Translations under genes and position numbers: made by a program
The notes under the pieces: generated by a model
Seen by the model: only the letters and a program-made list of their open reading frames with translations
What the model was told of the DNA's origin: nothing
Database searches by the model: none
From: Zunongwangia pacifica
GTDB lineage: Bacteria; Bacteroidota; Bacteroidia; Flavobacteriales; Flavobacteriaceae
DNA length: 64,000 nt
Assembly (NCBI RefSeq): GCF_023499215.1
Contig: NZ_JAKHSK010000016.1
Location: 1 to 64,000, forward strand
Direction: 5' to 3'
Part shown: positions 34,474-43,210 of the stretch, piece by piece
Layout: each line of letters starts with the position of its first letter
Position numbering within the stretch: position 1 is the first letter of the stretch

Positions 34474-35437
34474 TAAAATTAAACATATAGGTGTATTTAC
34501 CTCTGGAGGTGATAGTCCAGGGATGAATTCAGCCTTGTACGCCATTGCAAAAACGGCTGAAGCAACTGGTATAAAAGTTAGTGGTTTTAGAAAAGGATAT
34601 GAAGGATTGATAGACGGTGACTTGGTTCAATTAAAATCACACGAATTACAAAAACTGACCCAAAAGGGTGGCACTATCCTTAAGACAGCCCGAAGCAAAC
34701 GTTTTCTCGAACTGGAAGGTCGAAAAAAAGCCTTGCAAACTCTAAATGTAAACAAAATAGACGCTTTAATTGCCATTGGTGGTGATGGTACATTTAAAGG
34801 ATTACTTGCTTTTTCAGAGATATGCGATATCCCATTCATAGGGATTCCCGGAACTATTGATAACGATATTTCGGGTACGGATTACACCCTTGGTTTTGAT
34901 TCCGCAGTTAACACAGCCATTGAAAATATTGATAAAATAAGGGATACTGCCGAATCCCATAACCGTGTGTTCATTGTTGAAGTAATGGGAAGGGATTCGG
35001 GTTACATCGGTATTCATTCTGGATTGATGGTTGGTGCGGACGCCATATTAATTCCGGAGAGCGGTACGGACTTTATTAACCTTTTGGGTAAGGTGAAAAA
35101 TTACGATAGCGAGGATGCTTTTCTAATCGTAGTTTCTGAAGGTGACGAAATTGGTGCCGAACTTGTTTCTTCAAAAATAAAGGAAGTCAATCCCAATGTC
35201 GATTTACGCATAACAAAGCTTGGCCACATACAGCGAGGTGGAAATCCTTCTGCTTTGGATAGAATGTTGGGCATAAGGCTTGGGGTGGAAGCCGTAAAAT
35301 CGCTTTTACAAAGTAAAAAGAATGTAATGGTCGGGATTTTAAACAATCAATTGCACTTAACCCCTTTTAATGAAGTGGTCAAGCAACATCAGGTCAATAA
35401 AGAATTGCACGAACTTTTAGAACTATTTGGAACATAA
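34463..35437 (+). CDS. pfkA: ATP-dependent 6-phosphofructokinase
   Basis: A 324-residue PfkA-type kinase: GVFTSGGDSPGMNSALYAIA, IGGDGTFKGL (Gly after GGD, the ATP- rather than pyrophosphate-type residue), IPGTIDNDISGTDYTLGFDS (catalytic Asp), VEVMGRDSGYIG and LGHIQRGGNPSALDRMLGIR. It commits fructose-6-phosphate to glycolysis. With the FbaB and GAPDH genes nearby, three consecutive-type glycolytic activities are clustered. It ends 3 bp before the dehydrogenase gene. Confidence 0.92.
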   Translation: MNTNKIKHIGVFTSGGDSPGMNSALYAIAKTAEATGIKVSGFRKGYEGLIDGDLVQLKSHELQKLTQKGGTILKTARSKRFLELEGRKKALQTLNVNKIDALIAIGGDGTFKGLLAFSEICDIPFIGIPGTIDNDISGTDYTLGFDSAVNTAIENIDKIRDTAESHNRVFIVEVMGRDSGYIGIHSGLMVGADAILIPESGTDFINLLGKVKNYDSEDAFLIVVSEGDEIGAELVSSKIKEVNPNVDLRITKLGHIQRGGNPSALDRMLGIRLGVEAVKSLLQSKKNVMVGILNNQLHLTPFNEVVKQHQVNKELHELLELFGT

Positions 35438-35440
35438 ATT

Positions 35441-36436
35441 ATGAAAACAACAATATACAGCACACATAAATTCGATAAGCCTTCCATTGAAAACGCTAAT
35501 AAAGGAAAACATCAATTGAATTTTCTGGAATTTAGGCTAACAAAGGAAACCGCCTTATTGGCAGAAGGTTCAAAGGCCATAGCACTTTTCTCAAGTGACG
35601 ATGCCTCTTCGGAAGTTTTGGATATTTTACACAAACTAGGCATAAAATTTATCGCATTACGTTCGGCAGGTTTCAATCACGTCGATTTAGAAAAAGCAGC
35701 TGAATTGAATATAAAAGTGGCCCGTGTCCCAGCCTATTCACCTTATGCCATTGCAGAACATACAATGGCTTTGATACTTGCATTAAACCGAAGACTGATT
35801 AAAGCCCACAATAGAGTGCGCGAACAAAACTTTTCATTAAACGGTCTCACTGGTTTTGACCTAAATGGGAAAACCGTTGGCGTGATTGGAACAGGAAAAA
35901 TAGGGTCTGTACTCGTAAAAATACTTCACGGATTCGGCTGCAATATTCTTGCCCAGGATATAGAAGAAAGCAAAGACCTAATTGATAAATATGGCGTAAT
36001 CTATTCAGATTGTGCGACGCTCTGTAAGCACGCAGATATAATAAGCCTGCACGTGCCATTAAAAGCTTCAACAAAACATTTAATAAATAAAGAGCATATA
36101 GCACTAATGAAATCTGGAGTAATGCTCATCAATACAAGTCGTGGTGGGTTGGTGGACACCAAGGCAGTTATCGAAGGATTGAAAACTAAAAAAATAGGGT
36201 ATTTAGGACTGGATGTTTATGAGGAAGAAGAAGGGTTGTTCTTTGAAGACCATTCCGATGACATTTTGCAAGACGATGTGATTGCACGCTTAATGACTTT
36301 CAACAATGTACTAATTACAAGCCATCAAGCTTTTTTAACCAAAACCGCATTGACCAATATTGCAGAAACAACCATATATAATCTGGATTGTTTTGAAAAA
36401 CAAAAACCTTCTGGAAATGAAATTAGCATTAATTAA
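35441..36436 (+). CDS. ldhA: D-2-hydroxyacid (D-lactate) dehydrogenase
   Basis: A 331-residue NAD-dependent enzyme of the LdhA type: GFNHVDLEKAAELNIKVARV, NAD motif KTVGVIGTGKIGSVLVKIL, catalytic Arg in INTSRGGLVDT, Glu in DVYEEEEGLFFEDHS and His in LITSHQAFLT. The DxYEEExGLFFED pattern is typical of fermentative D-lactate dehydrogenases. It would regenerate NAD+ for the neighbouring GAPDH. Confidence 0.9.
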   Translation: MKTTIYSTHKFDKPSIENANKGKHQLNFLEFRLTKETALLAEGSKAIALFSSDDASSEVLDILHKLGIKFIALRSAGFNHVDLEKAAELNIKVARVPAYSPYAIAEHTMALILALNRRLIKAHNRVREQNFSLNGLTGFDLNGKTVGVIGTGKIGSVLVKILHGFGCNILAQDIEESKDLIDKYGVIYSDCATLCKHADIISLHVPLKASTKHLINKEHIALMKSGVMLINTSRGGLVDTKAVIEGLKTKKIGYLGLDVYEEEEGLFFEDHSDDILQDDVIARLMTFNNVLITSHQAFLTKTALTNIAETTIYNLDCFEKQKPSGNEISIN

Positions 36437-36454
36437 TAGTTAAAAACAAATATT

Positions 36455-37285
36455 ATGAAAAACATACTCGTACCAACAGACTTTTCAAAAAATTGCAATA
36501 AAGCAGAAGAACTCGGAATTGAAATGGCAAAGCTTTACAATTCCGAAATCCATTTTTTCCATTTGATGAAAACCCCCGTAGAATGGGTAAAGTTGGATAA
36601 ACAAAAAGAAAAACAGTACCCAGAAACAGTAAAGCAAATAGGCATCGCAAAAGCCTACCTGAGAGAACTGGAGAAAAAAGCAGAACGACAAGGCCTTGAG
36701 TGCAGGACTTTTCTTAAATTTGATGGTGGTCAGGCAAATATCCTTAAACATTCGGGTCATTTTCATCACGATTTTATAGTTACGGGAAGTAGTGGCACCC
36801 GAGGCGGTATACGTGAGTTAATGGGAAGCAACGTAGAAAAAATTGTTAGGAAAGCTGATGTACCAGTTGTTGTAGTCAAGGATGAAGAAGTATCCTTTCC
36901 TTTTAAGGATATCGTTTTTGTTTCAGATTTTCTTCAAGATGTAAGCGATGCATTTAAGCAAGTTATTTCGATTGCTGAAAAATGCGGCGCACATATCCAT
37001 TTATTGAGGGTCAATACTCAGACCGATTTTAACAGTATAGAACAAGGGTTGGATCCCATCAAGGAGTTCCTGAAAAAATTCCCCGATTTGGATAACTTCT
37101 CAATGAATGTATATAACGAACCAGACGTAGAAACAGGGATAAACAATTATTTACGATATAAAAATGCCGATTTAATCGCAATGTGTACTCACGGACGTAC
37201 AGGCTTTTTAAGCTTATTCTCTAAAAGCATCGCAGAGGGTGTAACCAATCACTCCGAATTACCAGTAATGACTATTAAAATGTAA
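36455..37285 (+). CDS. Universal stress protein, tandem domain
   Basis: A 276-residue protein with two UspA folds: ILVPTDFSKNCNKAEELGIE and GSSGTRGGIRELMGSNVEKI in the first, DIVFVSDFLQDVSDAFKQVI and CTHGRTGFLSLFSKSIAEGV in the second. The ATP-binding G-x2-G-x9-G(S/N) pattern is kept in the first half. Like the Usp at 26934 it frames the energy module and probably responds to energy limitation. Confidence 0.9.
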   Translation: MKNILVPTDFSKNCNKAEELGIEMAKLYNSEIHFFHLMKTPVEWVKLDKQKEKQYPETVKQIGIAKAYLRELEKKAERQGLECRTFLKFDGGQANILKHSGHFHHDFIVTGSSGTRGGIRELMGSNVEKIVRKADVPVVVVKDEEVSFPFKDIVFVSDFLQDVSDAFKQVISIAEKCGAHIHLLRVNTQTDFNSIEQGLDPIKEFLKKFPDLDNFSMNVYNEPDVETGINNYLRYKNADLIAMCTHGRTGFLSLFSKSIAEGVTNHSELPVMTIKM

Positions 37286-37287
37286 CA

Positions 37288-38130
37288 ATGAATAAATCAG
37301 TCTTAATAAAAAAATACTCTGGTGAGTACGAAGCCTTTGATGTAAACAAACTCATCAACTCCCTGCGGCGTTCACGGGCAGATGAGGATATTATTCAAGA
37401 TATAGCCCGGAAAGTACAAGAGCAGATTGAAGAAGGAATGACAACCAAAAAAATCTATCAGTTGGCTTTCAAGATGCTAAAACGAAAATCTAGGGTAAGT
37501 GCCTCAAAGTACAAGCTCAAAAAAGCTTTAATGGAACTAGGTCCAACCGGTTTTCCATTTGAAAAATTAGTAGGCCAGCTATTGGCACACGAAGGTTTTG
37601 ATACAGAAGTTGATGTTATTGTCCAAGGTAATTGTGTTCAACACGAAATAGATGTGATAGCGCAAAAAGACAATAATCATTATATGATTGAATGCAAATA
37701 CCATAGCGATCAAGGCCGAGTTTGCAACGTGAAGATTCCATTATACATCAATTCAAGATTTTTAGATGTAGAAAAAAATTGGGAACGCCAAAAAGGTCAC
37801 GATACTAAACTTCACAAAGGAGGCGTCTATACAAATACACGATTTACAAGTGATGCGGTACAATATGGTAAATGCGTTGGGCTATTATTGACAAGTTGGG
37901 ATTACCCAATGGATAACGGGTTAAAAGACAGAATAGATAAAGCTGGTCTGCACCCATTGACCGCATTGACAACGCTGACCAAAGCTGAGAAATCAAAGCT
38001 ATTGGACAAGGGAATTGTGCTCTGTAAAGAGCTTCACGAAAATCCTGCGTTATTAGAGCAGATAGGGGTTGACAAAAAAAGGCACAAAAATATTTTGGCA
38101 GATTCAAAAGAGCTGTGCCAAAGCACTTAA
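37288..38130 (+). CDS. ATP-cone / Mrr-like nuclease fusion
   Basis: A 280-residue protein. Residues 1-90 are an ATP-cone (VLIKKYSGEYEAFDVNKLIN ... SRVSASKYKLKKALMELGPT), the nucleotide-sensing domain of NrdR and ribonucleotide reductases. Residues 95-200 look like a PD-(D/E)xK restriction-endonuclease fold: GFPFEKLVGQLLAHEGFDTE, HEIDVIAQKDNNHYMIECKY (D...ExK core). The tail has LDKGIVLCKELHENP. An ATP/dATP sensor joined to a nuclease suggests nucleotide-level-controlled cutting of nucleic acid. It lies 2 bp after the Usp gene and before the beta-CASP nuclease. Function untested. Confidence 0.8.
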   Translation: MNKSVLIKKYSGEYEAFDVNKLINSLRRSRADEDIIQDIARKVQEQIEEGMTTKKIYQLAFKMLKRKSRVSASKYKLKKALMELGPTGFPFEKLVGQLLAHEGFDTEVDVIVQGNCVQHEIDVIAQKDNNHYMIECKYHSDQGRVCNVKIPLYINSRFLDVEKNWERQKGHDTKLHKGGVYTNTRFTSDAVQYGKCVGLLLTSWDYPMDNGLKDRIDKAGLHPLTALTTLTKAEKSKLLDKGIVLCKELHENPALLEQIGVDKKRHKNILADSKELCQST

Positions 38131-38171
38131 GAGTAAATGATATAATAGTTCAATAATCTTAAAATAACCAG

Positions 38172-38426
38172 ATGAAAACAGATGAAACCCAAAAACAGAA
38201 CACAATAGATTTGGAGCCATTTTACCAAGCATTGGAAGATGATCCAAAACTACTTGAAGAAGCCCTTGAAATAGTATTGGGGATGGTAAACTTTGAACCT
38301 AAATCCGTTAAGAAATTGGCGCTTTTTATCAAAGAAGATTCCCGTAATCTGTATAATGAGATAGCGGAATTGAGCAAATCAAAACAAGATAAAGGAAACA
38401 CACCTTCCTGCTGTGGTGGACACTAA
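38172..38426 (+). CDS. Small acidic protein with CCGGH tail
   Basis: An 84-residue helical protein: LEPFYQALEDDPKLLEEALE, FEPKSVKKLALFIKEDSRNL, then a short tail ending CCGGH that may bind metal. It is not recognised as a named family. It lies 41 bp after the ATP-cone gene and 15 bp before the beta-CASP gene, so it is part of the same run. Confidence 0.6.
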   Translation: MKTDETQKQNTIDLEPFYQALEDDPKLLEEALEIVLGMVNFEPKSVKKLALFIKEDSRNLYNEIAELSKSKQDKGNTPSCCGGH

Positions 38427-38441
38427 ATAAGTACTACAAAG

Positions 38442-39818
38442 ATGAAAAACAATAAAATAAACATTCACTTTTTAGGAGCGGCAGGCACGGTAACTGGCTC
38501 AAAATATTTAGTGGATACAGGAGATAAAAAAATACTGATAGACTGCGGACTTTTTCAAGGCTTAAAGGAATTGCGGCTTAAAAACTGGGAGTACCCACCT
38601 GTAAAAGTTTCAGAAATTGATATGGTATTGCTTACTCACGGCCATTTAGACCACACGGGATATCTACCACGATTGGTAAAACAAGGTTTTAATGGACCTA
38701 TCTATGGCACCAACCCCACGTTGGATATCGCTAAAATAATTTTGAACGATAGTGGAAAAATACAGGAACAGGAAGCAGAGCGAGCAAACAAGGAAGGTTA
38801 TTCCAAACACAGTCCGGCAGAACCGCTTTACGATTTAAAGGATGTAGAAAAAACCATTCCACATTTTAAAGACGTTCCACAAGCACAATGGATTCCGTTA
38901 TTTGATGGTATCAAGGCACGATTTCAGTATAACGGACATATTCTTGGTGCTACATTCATCGAGCTGGATGTTGAAGGAAAGCGTTTTGTCTTTTCAGGAG
39001 ATATTGGAAGAACCAGTGATTTATTGCTTTATCCACCCCTGAAACCAAAAAGAGCAGATGTGCTTTTTATAGAATCTACTTATGGAGGAAGGTTTCATCC
39101 AGATGAAATGGAAGCACTTCCACTGATTGAAAAATTGGTAAATGACACCATCAATAGAGGTGGCAGCCTGTTTATCCCAAGCTTTTCGGTAGAACGCGCC
39201 CAATTGATGATGCTTATTTTTTGGAGGTTACTCAAGGAGAACAAAATCCCCAAAGTACAAATGATTATGGATAGTCCAATGGGTGCCAACGTATTGGAAC
39301 TGTTTCATAGAACTCGGGATTGGCACAGGTTGGAAGATAACGAATGTGACGAAATGTGCTCGCACTTTACGGTCGTAAGCAGTTATCGGGAAACAATGGA
39401 ATTACGAACAGATAATAAACCGAAAATCGTGATTGCAGGAAGCGGAATGCTCACAGGCGGAAGAATGCTAAACTACCTTGAAACACAGGCACAAAACCCC
39501 AACAACACCTTGCTTTTTGTGGGTTATCAAGCTGAAGGTACGCGAGGCAGAAAATTATTGGAAGGCGATAAGGAACTTAAAGTGTATGGAAAATGGGTGC
39601 CCTTTGATATGGAAGTTGCAGAAATTGAAGGGCTTTCGGCACACGCAGACCACGCAGAACTTATGGACTGGATGGATAAGATAAAAAACAAACCCGAACG
39701 TATTTTCATTGTACACGGTGAAAAAGAGAGTGCAGAAGCATTGCAAAAAGGCATCAAGGAAACCTATGGGTGGGATGCAGAAATTCCGCAATTATACACC
39801 ATCGAAGAAATAGAATAA
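38442..39818 (+). CDS. Beta-CASP metallo-beta-lactamase-fold RNase
   Basis: A 458-residue enzyme of the MBL/beta-CASP class (CPSF-73/YSH1-like): FLGAAGTVTGSKYLVDTG, THGHLDHTGYLPRLV (motif HxHxDH), FSGDIGRTSD, FIESTYGGRFH, beta-CASP SGMLTGGRMLNYL and LSAHADHAELMDWM, ending with IVHGEKESAEALQKGI. The RMMBL segment is present. It is expected to be a zinc-dependent RNase acting in the cytoplasm. Relatives occur in bacterial stress clusters together with Usp and nucleoside phosphorylase genes, as here. Confidence 0.9.
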   Translation: MKNNKINIHFLGAAGTVTGSKYLVDTGDKKILIDCGLFQGLKELRLKNWEYPPVKVSEIDMVLLTHGHLDHTGYLPRLVKQGFNGPIYGTNPTLDIAKIILNDSGKIQEQEAERANKEGYSKHSPAEPLYDLKDVEKTIPHFKDVPQAQWIPLFDGIKARFQYNGHILGATFIELDVEGKRFVFSGDIGRTSDLLLYPPLKPKRADVLFIESTYGGRFHPDEMEALPLIEKLVNDTINRGGSLFIPSFSVERAQLMMLIFWRLLKENKIPKVQMIMDSPMGANVLELFHRTRDWHRLEDNECDEMCSHFTVVSSYRETMELRTDNKPKIVIAGSGMLTGGRMLNYLETQAQNPNNTLLFVGYQAEGTRGRKLLEGDKELKVYGKWVPFDMEVAEIEGLSAHADHAELMDWMDKIKNKPERIFIVHGEKESAEALQKGIKETYGWDAEIPQLYTIEEIE

Positions 39819-39846
39819 ATCGAAAAATCACAACAACCAATAAAAT

Positions 39847-41349
39847 ATGGACACACACTCAAACATATTAAAATATAAACATCTCGGAATCTATACCCAA
39901 AACGAAAATGTAGTGTATATGCGCGAAGATTGCCACGTCTGTATTTCAGAAGGGTTTGAGGCACTTACCCGAATAAGAATATCCAATGCAAATACATCAA
40001 TCGTAGCAAGTCTTAATGTCCTGAATTCTGATATTCTGTTGCCTAATGAAATCGGACTATCAGATGCTGCTGCGAAAAAACTCAATGTTTCCCCAAACGA
40101 TACATTATATGTTTCCCATTTAGAGCCTATCGAATCGTTGAGCCACGTTAGGGCGAAAATCTATAATCAAAAACTGAATTATACAGCATTTAATGAAATC
40201 ATAACCGATATCGTTGAAGGCGATTATTCCAACATCCACCTTTCGGCATTCATAACTGCCTGTGCAGGTGACCGGATGGATATTGATGAAATATCCGACC
40301 TAACGAAAGCAATGATTGCTTCCGGAAAGCAACTGAACTGGAACAAGGATATCGTGGTCGACAAACATTGTATTGGCGGATTGCCTGGCAATAGGACAAC
40401 ACCATTGGTAGTTGCCATTGTTGCCGCGTATGGGCTTACTATGCCAAAAACATCCTCACGGGCAATCACTTCGCCAGCAGGCACAGCAGATACAATGGAA
40501 GTACTGACCAATGTTACGCTCTCTTCCGAGGAAATAAAGACCGTAGTAGAAAAAGAAGGCGGATGTTTTGTTTGGGGCGGTACAGCGCAGTTAAGTCCTG
40601 CCGATGATGTGCTCATTAAAATTGAAAAAGCCTTGGATATTGATAGCGAAGGTCAGCTTATTGCTTCGGTACTATCAAAAAAAGCAGCAGCTGGTTCTAC
40701 GCACGTGGTTATTGATATTCCTGTGGGAGAAACTGCAAAAATTAGAAGTTCAGTAATGGCTGAAAAACTCAAGAACCATATGGAAACGGTAGGCAATTCT
40801 GTCGGATTGAATGTGAAAGTGGTCATTACTGATGGTACGCAACCTGTAGGAAGAGGGATTGGTCCAACTTTGGAAGCCATCGATATATTGAAGGTTTTAC
40901 AAAATGAGGCAGATGCCCCAATCGACCTAATGGAAAGAGCGTTGCTTTTGGCTGGAGAACTTATAGAGCTTTCGGGCAAAGTCGAAAAAGGAAAAGGAAC
41001 GGAAACCGCCAAAGAATTGCTTACATCTGGTCAGGCTTATGAAAAATTCCTTGCCATTTGTAAGGCCCAAGGCCGCTTTTCAAAACCTGTTTTAGCACCT
41101 TATAAAATTGAAATCAGAGCAGAAAAATCAGGCAGTCTAAAGCGTATTGATAATCGAAAGATAGCAAAGCTTGCCAAACTTTCAGGCGCACCTCAATCTA
41201 AATCTGCTGGAATTTTATTGAATGTGCATTTGAATGATAAAATTGAAAAAGATGACTTACTATTCACGCTTTTTGCAGAATCGCAGGGTGAATTAAATTA
41301 CGCCTTAGAGTACAAGAACAGTCATAACGACATTATAACTATTAAATAA
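39847..41349 (+). CDS. AMP phosphorylase-like (thymidine phosphorylase family) enzyme
   Basis: A 500-residue nucleoside/nucleotide phosphorylase. An extra N-terminal domain of about 85 residues precedes the DeoA fold, giving the length of archaeal AMP phosphorylases (about 503) rather than E. coli DeoA (440). Core motifs: DKHCIGGLPGNRTTPLVVAI, TSSRAITSPAGTADTMEVLT, GGCFVWGGTAQLSPADDVLI. The archaeal enzyme converts AMP and phosphate to adenine and ribose-1,5-bisphosphate. No R15P isomerase or RuBisCO lies in the window. The next gene, 8 bp on, is PRPP synthase. Confidence 0.85.
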   Translation: MDTHSNILKYKHLGIYTQNENVVYMREDCHVCISEGFEALTRIRISNANTSIVASLNVLNSDILLPNEIGLSDAAAKKLNVSPNDTLYVSHLEPIESLSHVRAKIYNQKLNYTAFNEIITDIVEGDYSNIHLSAFITACAGDRMDIDEISDLTKAMIASGKQLNWNKDIVVDKHCIGGLPGNRTTPLVVAIVAAYGLTMPKTSSRAITSPAGTADTMEVLTNVTLSSEEIKTVVEKEGGCFVWGGTAQLSPADDVLIKIEKALDIDSEGQLIASVLSKKAAAGSTHVVIDIPVGETAKIRSSVMAEKLKNHMETVGNSVGLNVKVVITDGTQPVGRGIGPTLEAIDILKVLQNEADAPIDLMERALLLAGELIELSGKVEKGKGTETAKELLTSGQAYEKFLAICKAQGRFSKPVLAPYKIEIRAEKSGSLKRIDNRKIAKLAKLSGAPQSKSAGILLNVHLNDKIEKDDLLFTLFAESQGELNYALEYKNSHNDIITIK

Positions 41350-41357
41350 AAAATAAA

Positions 41358-42251
41358 ATGAAAACTATACTATTTAGCCTTCCGGGAAACGAGGAATTAA
41401 CAGAGCTAATGGCTACAAAAATGGATGCTGAAGTGGGTCAAGCCACATTAAGGAAATTCCCTGACGGGGAATCATACACGCGCATATTGTCTGATGTTAA
41501 AGATAAATGTGTGGTACTGGTATGCACCTTGCACGAACCGGACGAAAAACTGTTGTCACTATATTTTTTAAGCCACACAGCCAAATCATTAGGAGCTATG
41601 TGTACCTGTTTGGTAGCACCCTATTTGGCGTATATGCGGCAGGACAAAGTATTTAATGAAGGAGAAGGAGTGACTTCCGGTTTCTTCGGAAAATTGATTT
41701 CTGGTTTCGCCGATAGCATTACCACAGTTGACCCTCACTTGCACAGAATTAGTTCGTTGGGAGAAGTGTATCAAATTCCAAATAAAGTGATTCACGCTGC
41801 CGACGCAATTTCAGAATGGATTAAAGAAAATATCGAAAACCCGGTACTTATCGGACCTGATTCTGAAAGTGAACAATGGGTATCAGAAGTCGCCAAAAAT
41901 GCAGGAGCACCATTTACGGTATTACAAAAGGTGCGTCACGGTGACCGTGATGTAGAAGTCTCTGTTCCCGATGTGGATATATATAAAGATGCTACACCCA
42001 TTTTGGTAGATGATATTATTTCCACAGCCCGAACAATGATTGAAACCGTACAACATCTTAAAAAAGCAGGAATGAAACCACCTATTTGTGTAGGCATTCA
42101 CGCCGTTTTTTCAGGAAACGCCTATCAAGATTTATTGGATTCCGGAGTAGAAAAAATAGTGACTTGTAATACCATCCCACACTCTTCAAATGGAATAGAT
42201 TTAAGTGATATTATGGCAAAAGAGGTAAAAAAATTAATGCACCATATATGA
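41358..42251 (+). CDS. prs: Ribose-phosphate pyrophosphokinase (PRPP synthase)
   Basis: A 297-residue PRPP synthase, shorter than the bacterial housekeeping type (about 315) and nearer the archaeal form. Motifs: FPDGESYTRI, TTVDPHLHRIS, catalytic loop KVRHGDRDVEV, and the PRPP-binding loop TPILVDDIISTARTMIE. It makes PRPP from ribose-5-phosphate and ATP, or in reverse regenerates ATP. Its pairing with the AMP-phosphorylase-like gene suggests ribose-phosphate recycling. It overlaps the next gene by 4 bp. Confidence 0.88.
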   Translation: MKTILFSLPGNEELTELMATKMDAEVGQATLRKFPDGESYTRILSDVKDKCVVLVCTLHEPDEKLLSLYFLSHTAKSLGAMCTCLVAPYLAYMRQDKVFNEGEGVTSGFFGKLISGFADSITTVDPHLHRISSLGEVYQIPNKVIHAADAISEWIKENIENPVLIGPDSESEQWVSEVAKNAGAPFTVLQKVRHGDRDVEVSVPDVDIYKDATPILVDDIISTARTMIETVQHLKKAGMKPPICVGIHAVFSGNAYQDLLDSGVEKIVTCNTIPHSSNGIDLSDIMAKEVKKLMHHI

Positions 42252-42892
42252 GAAAACAAGGCTTTATAGTACTAATCACTTTATTCAGCATCACAATGAC
42301 TGGACAAACTGAAATGCTCATTGGGCAGATTTCAGGCAGAGTTGTTATTCGGGAAAACTTTGATGAAAATGGTTCTTTTTTAAATAAACAAACTTTCAAA
42401 GCCAGTGAAACAATAAAGAAAAATGGATACTATGAAATTGAGGTAGTTACGGAATTGTTTGATAAAGACAAAAAATTGACCGATAAATACACCACAACCT
42501 ATCGTTGCAAGCCTGATGAAGCAAGTGTAGTGGTAATGGCTTTCCCGTTTTCCAATCCAAAATCAAAGAAAACAGAAATCAACACCACTTCAAAGAAATT
42601 TAAAGAACTATACAATTTGGATAATCTGAAAAATATTGAATTGGAAATGAGTTTTGACTCGGGCTTGTTGAATTTTTTCGGTTCAAAAAGCATCATAAAA
42701 ATTTACGATCGAAAATTAGAAGCTGGCAAAAACACTATTAAATCAAAAATAAATATTAAGGCCTATGCCTGGGGTATTCGCATCAAGCAATTCAATTATA
42801 CTGTTATTGAAAAATTAAATGAAAAAGGATTATTGACTTTTCAGAAATTTTCAGAAGCAGATAACAGCTATTTTACAATAAACTATAAATAA
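42248..42892 (+). CDS. Exported protein of unknown function
   Basis: A 214-residue protein with signal FIVLITLFSITMTGQ and a mostly beta body (GQISGRVVIRENFDENGSFL, DKYTTTYRCKPDEASVVVMA, TIKSKINIKAYAWGIRIKQF). The layout is like DUF3108-type periplasmic proteins, but similarity is too weak to name a family. It overlaps prs by 4 bp, so it is co-translated with the energy module. Confidence 0.65.
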   Translation: MRKQGFIVLITLFSITMTGQTEMLIGQISGRVVIRENFDENGSFLNKQTFKASETIKKNGYYEIEVVTELFDKDKKLTDKYTTTYRCKPDEASVVVMAFPFSNPKSKKTEINTTSKKFKELYNLDNLKNIELEMSFDSGLLNFFGSKSIIKIYDRKLEAGKNTIKSKINIKAYAWGIRIKQFNYTVIEKLNEKGLLTFQKFSEADNSYFTINYK

Positions 42893-42898
42893 AGACAG

Positions 42899-43192
42899 AT
42901 GAAAAATTACGATACACTTTCTGAAGCCATAAACGATTTACAGGGAAATGGCTATACATATGATTTTAACCTAAAACCAGAATGTTTGGAGTGTGCCTCA
43001 CTAAAAATTGAAATACACCCAGAAGATTTTAATGTTGACGAGATGCATCGTTTTGAGGGTATGAGCAGTACCGACGATAATAGCATTTTATATGCTATAT
43101 CCTCCAATGATGGAATTAAAGGACTTCTGGTAGATGCCTATGGCGTCTATGCCGAAAACATTTCGGAAGCTATGAGAAAAAAATTACGATAA
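42899..43192 (+). CDS. Small conserved Bacteroidota protein
   Basis: A 97-residue protein: YDTLSEAINDLQGNGYTYDF, HPEDFNVDEMHRFEGMSSTD, LVDAYGVYAENISEAMRKKL. It belongs to a family often labelled phosphoribosylpyrophosphate synthetase in databases; no PRPP-synthase motif is present, so that label is unsupported. The function is unknown. It lies between an exported protein and the CopB ATPase. Confidence 0.7.
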   Translation: MKNYDTLSEAINDLQGNGYTYDFNLKPECLECASLKIEIHPEDFNVDEMHRFEGMSSTDDNSILYAISSNDGIKGLLVDAYGVYAENISEAMRKKLR

Positions 43193-43210
43193 CACTTAAA
43201 CAAGACAATA

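Noticed and set aside
42899-43192. Second PRPP synthase, as the family is often labelled
   Set aside because: At 97 residues it has none of the PRPP-synthase motifs; only the neighbouring 297-residue gene is supported.
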